DNA of 64,000 bases, taken from positions 118,231,900-118,295,899 of the forward strand of contig CM077158.1 in the NCBI GenBank assembly GCA_039583875.1, given 5' to 3'. A model generated the notes under the pieces. The model saw only the letters and a program-made list of their open reading frames with translations, was not told the DNA's origin and did not search any database. Source of the DNA: Platanthera guangdongensis. Its lineage: Eukaryota > Streptophyta > Magnoliopsida > Asparagales > Orchidaceae. Both the position numbers and the translations under genes were made by a program. The first letter of the stretch is position 1. Every line of letters begins with the position of its first letter. Shown piece by piece: positions 55,361 to 64,000 of the stretch.

Positions 55361-56345
55361 TCAACTCACCCAATTTCTCGCACAAGTGAGGTACCTGCAA
55401 AGTGCTATTGGTAGAAATTTTTTCTCCTTATAAGACATGTTAGCGTCATCAAAAATCACATGTATTGATTCATCAATTTTTAAAGAAGATTTGTTAAACA
55501 CCCTATAAGCTTTGCTGACTTGGGAATATCCTAGAAAAACTCCCTCTTCAGCCTTAGCTTCAAACTTTCTAATATACTTCTTGTCATTATTATGAATATA
55601 ACATATGCAACCAAATACTTTAAAATAGGTGATTTTAGGTTTCTTCCCTTTAAGTAATTCATAGGGAGTCTTATTCTTATGTTTATGTATTAAACTCTTG
55701 TTCAGTACATAGTTTGTTGTGCTTATAGCCTCTGCCCAAAAGGATAGGGGCATGTAAGCATCTACAAGTAATGTGCCTACAGCTTTAATTAAGGTTCTAT
55801 TCTTCCTTTCAGCTACCCCATTTTGTTGAGGAGTTCTAGGAGCTGAGAAGCAATGTCTGATACCTTCCTTCTCACAGAACTCATGCATAAGAAGAGACTC
55901 AAACTCAGTACCATGATCACTTCTGATCAATACAATTGGAGTAGAGTACTCAATCTGTATGGTCCTGAGAAAATCTGTAAGAACCTTGAATGTATCTGAC
56001 TTAGATCTCAGAAAAAACACCCAAGTGAATATTGAGAAGTCATCTATAGTAATTAGAGTATAAGATTTCCCTCCTAGGCTTTGTATAGCAATAGGTCGAA
56101 AAAGGTCCATGTGTAGCAAGTACAAGATCCTAGGTGAATCACTCTTATTAACTGATTTAAAACTATATTTATTTTGGTTGCCTAGTTGACAAGCCCTACA
56201 TAAGCCTTCCGTCTTGTAGGGACCAGAAGGCAAACCTCTCATAAGGTTGTCTTTAGATAGCCTAGCAATGTTTTTCATATTAACATGTACAAGTCTTTTA
56301 TGCCATAGATAATTTTGATTGCAAAACAGATATCTGAAGTTGCAG
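55361..56345 (-). pseudogene. pol: Integrase of element B, almost intact
   Basis: It is a 305-codon frame from 56278. LCRACQLGNQNKYSF gives the Cys pair of the zinc-binding part. The catalytic core has MDLFRPIAIQSLGGKSYTLI, LIRSDHGTEFESLLMHEFCE and NGVAERKNRTLIKAVGTLL, so the DDE triad is complete. TPYELLKGKKPKITYFKVFG and EEGVFLGYSQVSKAYRVF end the domain. One break separates it from the histidine part of the zinc-binding region (VNMKNIARLSK). Confidence 0.9.
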
Positions 56346-56373
56346 AATGAAAATCAACTATATATATGTTATC

Positions 56374-56690
56374 TTATCTATTTCCAATTAAGACAGTTTG
56401 GTTTTCTTTATTAGAAATAATACAAGATATTGAGTTAAAATGTACCTGATAACATTCATCACTTAGTTGACTTATGGAGATGAGGTTATGCATGAGTCCA
56501 CTTACATATGTCACCTTTTTGAAAGTGACTGCACCAATCTTTACTTCTCCAAAGCCTTCAGACTGGCCCCAATTTGAATCACCAAAGATCACCTTTGGTC
56601 CCAGCTTGGACTTGTAGTTATTTAAGTTGTCCTTACTGTCAGTCATATTCTTGGAGCATCCACTATCCAGATATCATTTTTGATTAACAT
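56374..56690 (-). pseudogene. pol: Protease of element B
   Basis: The active site YLDSGCSKNMTD lies at about 56675-56640. The Trp codon before it has become TGA. The rest is open for 90 codons: GPKVIFGDSNWGQSEGFGEV and YVSGLMHNLISISQL, the conserved core of copia protease. Confidence 0.82.
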
Positions 56691-56799
56691 CTGGACAGCT
56701 CTTTACCTACAAAGAAAACAATTAGTTGTTCTTGACACAGGTCACCTTGGGTCCTTGTTTCTTTACATAAGAAAAGCTGGAAATGTAAGAGCACTCAGG

Positions 56800-57915
56800 T
56801 TAGCTTTTGTATCCTAAGGGGTGATATCTTCTGGGAGGAATTATCCATTTGGTGAATGGGTTGATATTCTCCCTAGGTTGATTATAAGTTTTAGAAGAAT
56901 TTGAGTTTCTGTTAAGTGGATCTGCGTGCGATGAATTTTGGTATGTTCGTCGACCTGAGTTCGACGAATTGGGATGAGTTTGACGAATTGGGATTAGTTC
57001 GTCGAACTCCATTCAGAGAATGATAGGGGTCATTTTCTGAACCCCAAAATCGTCGATCTCTGGTCGACGAACCATACTATTTTCGTCGATCGTAGTTCAA
57101 CGAATTATTATAATATAGATCTGCATTCTGAGTTCATGGGCATGAGTTCGATGAACTGTACATGTTTCGTCGATCGGAGTTCGACGAAAACTGATGAACA
57201 TTGTTCTGGTTATTATTTTTCTTATTCTTTCTTCTTTTCTTATTTTTGTGTGTAATTTTAGTTTGATTAGAATTGTTATTATCTACTTTTTCTTTACGCT
57301 TCTCAGAAACAAATTTTATTGGTGTGGATAATATGTTCTTCTTAACTATGGGGGTTAAACTTGATGATGCACCCAAGCCCAGTTTGTCATTCAATATGGC
57401 ATTGACTGTGCTTGTAATGTCCATCAGCTTAAGTCTTCTCCCATTGAGAGATTCCTCAAGTTGCTTAGCCTCACATAGCTGTGTTTTTAAAAAAATGATT
57501 AGTTCATTAGCTACTGTTAGTTCATCTTTTTACTTAGTGTTTTCAGAAATCAGATTTTCTTGATTGGTCAGTCTTTCCGTAAGTGTTTTGATTTCCTTTT
57601 CAGAATTAATTAAGTCAATGCATATAGTTTTAAATTCAGTTTTGAAATTATCAGAATTATAATGAAAAGATGAAAGTACATGGTCAGCTTCTGATTCTGA
57701 AGCTCTTTCATTATCAGATTCTTCTTCATCATCTGATTGACTATTAGAGGCATTGATGGCCATGAGGTAGACTTTCTTGGCCCTTGCCTCTTCTTTCTCT
57801 TCACTGGAACTGGAAGATGTGGATTCATCTTCAGTGTCACTCCAGGTATCAGCTACAAAGCCCTTCTCCTTCTTTTTGTATTTGTTGGAGGAAGACCTGC
57901 TACTTTGTTGTCTTC
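56800..57915 (-). pseudogene. gag: Gag C-terminal part of element B
   Basis: Cut at its N-terminus by element C. It has an acidic Ser-rich segment (DTWSDTEDESTSSSSSEEKE), a coiled coil with one stop, and a Lys/Asn-rich run. Repeated FSSNSDRRNMYSSSNS, NSSNSGRRTYQNSS and related peptides are encoded by tcgtcga / tcgacgaa words at 56930-57185. It ends WIIPPRRYHPLGYKS. A frameshift and stops lie near 57000-57130. No zinc knuckle lies between this region and the protease. Confidence 0.82.
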
Positions 57916-59483
57916 TGATGCTAAAGATCACGACAGTGAACCGGTCGCACAAGTAATATAAAATGGGCGAGTTTTCCCAAGTATCGATCTCTCAAGGAAC
58001 ACAGTAATGTGGAGTTAATTTCAAGGACTTTAGATTGAAGTCCTCAAGGTCGGCGGTAACGATGGGGGTTTTGATATTGCGGACAAATAAAATAAAACAC
58101 TATCAACTACTCCTATGCAACGCCACTATGAGATGCTTCGCCAGGCGGGATGGAAGACTAGTCAGGCTGCTATGCACCGAATCACTAGGCGGATGGGCGA
58201 GTAGGCTTGCGGATGAGGTGATGAGAATGGCGGAATGAGGGTCGAAAGCACCTCTTCGCTAAGCACACCACTAGCAATTGCTAGTGCGGCAAGGGTGGAT
58301 GGTAGTGGATGGAATATGGAGCACCTCAAGAAAATAACGAAAATACGAAATCACATAGACATGATTGTATAAAAATATTTTACAAACTAAGCATACTTCA
58401 TCATATACAAGAGTTCAACTACAGATTCAACAACCAAACAAGAAAAGAGTGTGCAAAATCGATCGGATCTGAAGTCTTGCTCAGGATTCACGGTTGGAAT
58501 CATCGGGTTGTCAATCCGCGTCCTGGCTCGGTCCTCAACTGCGTCTGGGGTAGAGAAGGGCTGTCACCACCATCCAATGGCCCGTCTTCTTCGTGTCACG
58601 ATCCAGTGGAGGATGGAACAACTTCTCTTAGCTTGATGGAGAAATCTAGGTGAAGCTCTTCTTGAAGCTCAAAGATGAAGGAGGAGGCCGAGAGGAAGCT
58701 CTGGCTTTGATTTGGCGGTGAAAGCTTGCTCGGAGCACCTCCCTACGATGGAAGATGAAGGGGAACGACGGAACCCTTCCTCGGAGACGAAAACGGCGGA
58801 GAAATTACGAGCGATCCTAGAGATTTTGAATTTGGGCGAGACCTGCGATATTTATACAAAGCAGAATTGAACAATGCGCACGATCACGGGCGCACGACCA
58901 GTGGTCGTGCGCACTATGTCCAGTTATCGTGCGCACTGGCATGGCAGATTAGGAAGAATAACTGCGATAACACGCATGAGCAGTGGCGCACGACCACCGA
59001 TCGTGCGCACTAAGTTTAATGGTCGTGCGATTACCCCAGACAGGACTCCAGGAAAAGAGGAATCAATGCACATGATCAGTGACGCATGACCGGGGGTCGT
59101 GCGCACCATGTCCAGTGGTCGTGCGATTACCCCCAGGAAGATTTTGGAAATCAGGGTACATTGTGCACGATCATCGGCGCACGACCAATGGTCGTGCGGA
59201 CTATATCTGATGATCGTGCGTAGTATTCCTGCTTCAAAACATCCCCGGAACACGCACACGACCCCTAAACGCAGCACGGATATGTACAAACATTCCAGAC
59301 GATCACAAAAAGGAGTACAAACTTTAAAAGTACAAAAATAAACAACCACGGGCCTAAGTGTGCACTTTCTATGGAAATAAAGATAAGATGAAATATATAC
59401 AATAACGAACTAAAAGTTAAGTGCAAACGCGTGAAAACTAGCCCAGATGAGTCCGAAAAACCCTATATAAATCAGACTCATCA
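57916..59483 (-). repeat. 3' LTR of element C
   Basis: On the minus strand TGATGAGTCTGATT at 59483 to a CATCA end at 57916. U3 contains cgcacgaccnnnggtcgtgcg hairpin words (58870-59230). A TATA box (tatttata on plus) is at about 58851. The second half (57930-58700) is closely matched by 62800-63580. Confidence 0.9.
58870..59230. repeat. Array of gcacgaccnnggtcgtgc hairpin words
   Basis: About six inverted-repeat units such as cgcacgaccagtggtcgtgcg with stems of nine to eleven bases, alternating with single cgatcatcggcgcacga words. The same array is in the right LTR from 63745. Confidence 0.9.
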
Positions 59484-59500
59484 CACCCCCAAACTTAACT
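59484..59500 (-). other. Polypurine tract of element C
   Basis: The minus strand reads GTTAAGTTTGGGGGTG directly before TGATGAGTC. Confidence 0.85.
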
Positions 59501-61567
59501 ATTTGCGCGTCCCGAGCAAACAAAATCTATGCAGATAGGGAAAATTACTAGCTAACAAAGAAATTGAAAAACAAAGTACAATGCGAAGCCGCATGATCGC
59601 GTGCGTAAAAATACAATAGAGAAAATTTCTAAGTATGCAAAATAGTTTATATTTTTCACAATGCGTATCAAAATTTTATTACTACTCAAAAATAGAATCA
59701 CGGTGAATCAACCGGTCACGCATAGGATGAAAGTAGGCAGGCCACTAAGTTGTGCTTTGCCAAGGATCGGGGCTCAGGATCACCTCCAAAGGAATCCACC
59801 AATGTCGGTGACCATGCGCTTGCCCGTTCACACTCTCTCCACGGAACTAATTAGACTTAAGCGCAAATCCGTAAGAATTTAGGATAATCACGGGGCTAGG
59901 GTTGCGGTGAGGTAAACAATGATAAAAAGAAAGGCTATGCACCTAACCCAAATGAGCTAGCCTAAAAAGAATCCAACCGCTAACCACAATATATGCAGGT
60001 ACAGCACACCTCCAGACTTAACTTTTAACATATGGGTGTGTGCACCACCTACTCCAAATATAATCACATTTCCAAAAAGATTTTAAATTTAAACGTTTTC
60101 TTTTCACTTTTTTTTCTTTACAAATATTTTTCTTTTTTTCATTTTATTTTCACAATTCAGCAGATATAAACTTGGGAGCACTTCCACATTTTCACAAATA
60201 ATAACACCACATAACATCCCAACATGAAAATATAAAACATTGAACTCGACTTGGGTGTGCGACTATGATAGGCTATGAGGCTTTGGTGAATGAAGATGGA
60301 GCTGAATCAAAAGAAGGGTAGGCACAACGGGGCTAGCGAGGATATGATGTTAGGGACGTTACAAAGCTCAACCGGGTCAAAATGATGGCCTACATCACGC
60401 TTACGCTAGACTAACCAAGTACCCATGCTTCGAGAGTAGTTTGGGGCAAGTTCTTAGCCACCGAGAAAGATGATCCTTCCTCCCGACTCGAGCAAAACGA
60501 GTCTAGTGACGGCTACACACATTCCTATACTACCGTTTGATTCACACCGGATTCACCAACTTTTGAGTAGAATAACAAGATCTTTACGCAAATAGAAAAG
60601 TATAAAACCATAAGCATATAGAAAAATTAAATCTACTCGAATTTATACACGAGACGAGAGCAGTTGACTAGAAACACAACAAGGTCAACATTTTACTCTG
60701 TCTCACAATCCTAAGCCAACACCATAATTTTTCCAAATCTAACGAAGAAATGAGTTTAACTCGTGGCACACTAACAGCTAAGCATGCACTCAAGTGGGTG
60801 CAGTGGTGTGTAGTGTAATGAACTAATCAAAATAAAACTATAAATGCTTCTAGTATGCACATGAAATGTCCGCGTGCAATAGGTAACAAATCTCTCCCTA
60901 GACTTAAACTAAACTACACAGCATATGATAGAGAAATTAAAATCATAAAAAGCTAAGGGAAGAGGTTACCCAATGCCCAGCCAGTGAGCATACAAGAAGA
61001 CGCGAGGAAACCTGAAGCAGGCCCGCCATACAAAGAATCACAACCCCGCCAACACGAAGTTGTCAAGAATACCTGCAGGGGTGAGCTCCGCAAAAACAAA
61101 AGAAAATATGCAAAAATAAACGCTAAAACTAAAATAGACATGAAACAAAATGCAGGAAATATAAGATAACTATTGGGGTTATTGTCATCCCAGCACGACT
61201 TATTAAATTCTATATAGTGCTAACTAATGGGTCTATGAAAATAAAAATGCACAGGCAACTGTTCCATTATCCGTTGCGGTAATGGGTACCGATACGGTGA
61301 TAAAACAGTTACCCATCTACCTAAATAGTAATACATGCCCAACACAGGTAGAGGAAATAGGAAGTAAGAAGAGAAGGAGTGCTGGTCCGCACTCTTCTCA
61401 CCACAAAATGAATCCTTGCCCCGCAAGGTATCGTCTACTACAGGGAGAAGGCAGGAGGAGAATGAAATTAATGGAGCTTTCTCTGCAGAGGAGGAATCAA
61501 CCTCCTCGCGAGAGAGGATGCTACCATCGATGACCCGAGATGAAAGCTCCATGTCCTCCTGAAGCAC
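59501..61567 (-). other. Internal non-coding region of element C
   Basis: Two kilobases, AT-rich, with no recognisable domain in any frame; short frames do not resemble gag or pol. A T-rich run at about 60085-60150 and the tail of the ORF at 61568 are the only structures I see. Confidence 0.6.
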
Positions 61568-62533
61568 CTACGGAGACTCAACCCGCCCAGGTTCAGATAA
61601 AGAAGGGGGATCAAGAAATAAAGGAGAAGAAGAACTAAAATAATCTGAAATAGGGGGAGTGGTCCCGGTCACACTCCCAGCAGCATCCCGACATAGATCA
61701 TCGACGGCGTCATATGAGTCATGGCGAGGGGAATCCGTGAGCTCGAGGTCCTCGGTGGTGGTTTGGACCTCCTCATCCTTCAAGGAAGTGGAAACTTCCT
61801 CAACAAAGAGGATCTCCTCATCAACACACCTCGGTGCGTCCACATGTTCCAAGACGTATTACTGTCCATTAATGAAAATAATATCCTCGTCAAACATGGC
61901 CACATCCTCAGTCTCAGAATCACAATCTGGTCTAACATCATCAACCGAATCACTAAAAATCGGGATAGATAATTCTTGCAAAGAAGGCGGAGGAACAACA
62001 GCATTAGAGAAAATATGTGCGTGTTCCTCCGGGGGTGAATCAATAAAAGGGGAAGAGTGCATGGGGAGAGACGGTGCCACAATGTCGTCACACCGATCAG
62101 CAGAAAGTCTGATGGGCATATCTACAGCAGTCCCCCATATACAAGGTCGTGCTGCGAATATATCATCAGAATCAGATGGGGCGGCCATTTGAGAGGGTGA
62201 TAGAGTGAATCGGATACCCGGTTCATCATCCTCCTCCAACTAGCGCTGAAATTTTGCATAATATTTCAACATGTGGTCGGTGCTACGACAACACAAACAT
62301 CATTTTCCATTACTCCTCGATCCAGGTGGGACCGGAGAGGAATAAGAAAAAGATGAATGCGTAGAAGAGGAGTGACCATAAGACCTGGGTTGGTTGTATG
62401 AAGTACCATAGGAAGACGGTGCTCCATACACAGAACCACGAGAATTATGCTCAAAATCATCAGTGGGGCACTCATCACTATCATGCCTATAATCCCCTCA
62501 CCATAGGCAACGGATATTCATATAAGAATACAT
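61568..62533 (-). pseudogene. 321-codon zinc-knuckle frame of element C, four stops
   Basis: From the ATG at 62533 (MYSYMNIRCLW) to the stop at 61568 a single frame runs without any shift, broken only by four stop codons. The first region reads CLW*GDYRHDSDEC, a CCHC knuckle whose second Cys position is a TGA. After a Ser/Tyr/Pro-rich stretch (VYGAPSSYGTSYNQPRSYGH) comes a second knuckle-like CLCCRSTDHMLKYY with the last Cys changed. The remaining 220 residues are strongly acidic (LEEDDEPGIRF, DCDSETEDVAMFDEDIIF). No enzyme domain is present. It is a candidate nucleic-acid-binding protein of the non-autonomous element. Confidence 0.65.
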
Positions 62534-62762
62534 GGTGCAACAAGAAGAATTTACCAATAGAAAGTTTCTAAGCAACAATTAACTACACACCACAGATAAA
62601 AGAATAGGAAAACCTGCTACAGAAAAATTAAAAGTAGAATAAGAACAAATAAAAACAAGAAACAGATTCTAAAAACTAAAGCAAAGAAGAAACATGAAAT
62701 ATAAAAATGGAAAAGGGCTACTATCTCTGATCACCCTCTACAAAAACTCACACGACTGTGTT

Positions 62763-62779
62763 CCCCGGCAACAGCGCCA
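62763..62779 (-). other. Aspartate-tRNA-type primer-binding site of C
   Basis: The minus strand reads TGGCGCTGTTGCCGGGG, one mismatch from the tRNA-Asp complement. It starts six bases after the LTR, the same spacing as in element G. Confidence 0.88.
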
Positions 62780-62785
62780 AAAACA

Positions 62786-64000
62786 TGATGGTTAAGATCA
62801 CGGGAGTGAACCGGTCGCACAAGTAATATAAAATGGGTGAGTTTTCTCAATTCTCGATCTCTCAAGGAACACAGTAAGGTGGAGTGAATTTCGAGGAGGA
62901 CTTGAGATTGAATTCCTCAAGGTCGGCGGTAACGATGGGGGTTTTGATATTGCGTACAAAGAAAATAAAACACTATCAACTACTACTATGCAACGCCGCT
63001 ATGCGATGCTTCGCCAGACGGGAAGGAAAACTAGTCGGGCCGCTATGCACCGAATCACTAGGCGGTTGGGCAAGTAGGCTTGCGGATAAGGTGATAAGAG
63101 TGGCAGAATGAGGGTCGAAAGCACCTCTTCGCTACGCACGCCACTAGCAATTGCTAGTGTGGCAAGGGTGGATGGTGGCGGATGGAATATGGGGCACCTC
63201 AAGCAAATAACGAAAATACAAAATCACATAGACATGATTGTATAAAAACGTTTTACAAACTAAGCATACTTCATCATATATAAGAGTTCAACTACAGATT
63301 CAACAACCAAACAAGAAAAGAGTGTGCGAAATCGACCGAATCCGAAGTCTTGTTGAGGATTCATGGTTGGAATCGTCGGGTTGTCAATCCGCGTCCAGGC
63401 TCGGTCCTCAACTGCGTCTGAGGTAGAGAAGGGGTGTCACCACCTTCCAATGGCCCGTCTTCTTCGTGTCATGATCCGGTGGAGGATGGCAGAACTTCTC
63501 CTAGCTTGGTGGAGAAAGCTAGGTCAAGCTCTTCTTGAAGCTCAAAGATGAAGGAGGAGGCCGAGAGGAAGCTCTGGCTTGGATTTGGCAGTGAAAGCAT
63601 GACCGGAGCACCTCCCTACGATGGAAGATGAAGGGGAACAGCGGAACCCTTCCTCAGAGATGTAAACGGCGGAGAAATGTCGAGCGATCCCAGAGATTCC
63701 GAATTAGGTAGAGACCTGCGATATTTATACAAAGCAGAATTGAACAATGAGCATGATCACGGGCGCAGGACCAGTGGAAGTGCGCACTATGTACAGTGAT
63801 CGTGCGCACTAGCATGGCAGATTAGGAAGAAGAACTGGGATAACACGCACGAGCAGTGGCGCACGACCACCGGTTGTGCGCACTAAGTTCAATGGTCGTA
63901 CGATTACGCCAGATAGGACTCCAGGAAAAGAGGAATCAATGCACACGATCAGTGGCGCACGACCGGGGGTCGTGTGCACTATGTCTGATGTAGGGGTATC
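62786..64000 (-). repeat. 5' LTR of element C, cut by window end
   Basis: Matches 57916 onward from TGATGGTTAAGATCAC. It includes the hairpin-word array from 63745. The last 15 or so bases no longer follow the other LTR, which may mean a deletion or another insertion at the edge. Confidence 0.85.

Larger units (their letters stand above)
48227..57915 (-). mobile_element. Element B: SIRE-like copia with long third ORF, cut by C
   Basis: The minus-strand order is gag (N-terminus missing), PR, INT, RT, RH, dyad-word spacer, long third ORF, polypurine tract and 3' LTR. The 5' LTR and gag start are absent because element C is inserted at 57916. Frames have few breaks, so this is the best preserved source of copia pol here. 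Its left LTR lies against element H's third ORF at about 48226. Confidence 0.9.
57916..64000 (-). mobile_element. Element C: LARD-like non-autonomous gypsy element, incomplete
   Basis: On the minus strand it has a 5' LTR (right, running off the window), an aspartate-tRNA primer site, a 3.3 kb internal region without PR, RT, RH or INT, a polypurine tract and a 3' LTR of 1568 bases. It is inserted in gag of element B at 57916; the bases before it are TCTTC, but the second target copy is outside the window. The primer site and LTR-to-primer spacing match those of element G, suggesting an Athila/Tat-type partner. Confidence 0.85.

Noticed and set aside
58309..58653. 114-codon plus-strand frame in C's LTR and similar short frames at 63238-63551
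   Set aside because: They repeat in both LTRs, are antisense to the element and lack any domain.
63985..64000. Start of another insertion at the window edge
   Set aside because: Only about 15 bases depart from the partner LTR; too short to decide between deletion, insertion or divergence.

Overview
The window is plant nuclear heterochromatin. I found no host gene, rRNA or tRNA that I can support. Almost every base falls in an LTR retrotransposon or its remains. The lineages are Ty1/copia elements of SIRE/Maximus type (LTRs TGTTGG...CTTTCA, a conserved ctctagaggggggtgaata box, a methionine-tRNA primer site, an extra ORF after pol) and Ty3/gypsy elements with aspartate-tRNA primer sites (one Athila-type, one non-autonomous). 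This points to a large, repeat-rich angiosperm genome, probably a eudicot; the species is not recognisable to me.

Layout. 1-2258: minus-strand gypsy-like LTR region with a TATA box. 2700-3532: 21-bp minisatellite. 4727-5615: truncated copia LTR, abutting the third ORF of element D. 5616-about 13960: element D, a decayed minus-strand SIRE-like copia (third ORF, RH, RT, INT, PR, gag, PBS, 5' LTR). 14162-23351: element X, a plus-strand non-autonomous copia with a partly duplicated 5' LTR. Inside that LTR, at 15406-20173, sits element Y, a younger minus-strand gag-only copia with a perfect CACAG target duplication. 23464-48226: element H, a plus-strand copia truncated at both ends. Its RT is split by element F (24528-46266), a full-length copia, and F is split by element G (29739-41077), an Athila-type gypsy with a perfect GAATG duplication. 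48227-57915: element B, a minus-strand SIRE-like copia with a long third ORF; its gag is cut by element C. 57916-64000: element C, a minus-strand LARD-like gypsy element running off the window. Its 3.3 kb internal region encodes no polymerase, but it holds a 321-codon frame with two zinc-knuckle-like motifs.

How the parts relate. Insertion order can be read directly: H, then F, then G; X, then Y; B, then C. X and Y keep LTRs, PBS, PPT and a shortened gag but no pol, so they would depend on pol from a relative such as B. All pol genes carry stops or frameshifts.

The main unexplained signal is architectural. In most LTR families here, the stretch upstream of the TATA box is an array of short dyad-symmetric words containing CpG or GTCGA/CTCGAG (a different word in each family). 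In D, B and H a similar array plus a TATA box recurs downstream of pol, 100-140 bases before the third ORF. D and H share an exact 17-base TATA-box sequence there. This suggests a separate promoter for the env-position ORF. In X, Y and B the same DNA word also lies in gag, where it encodes repeated SSNSGRR-like peptides where D and F have zinc knuckles.
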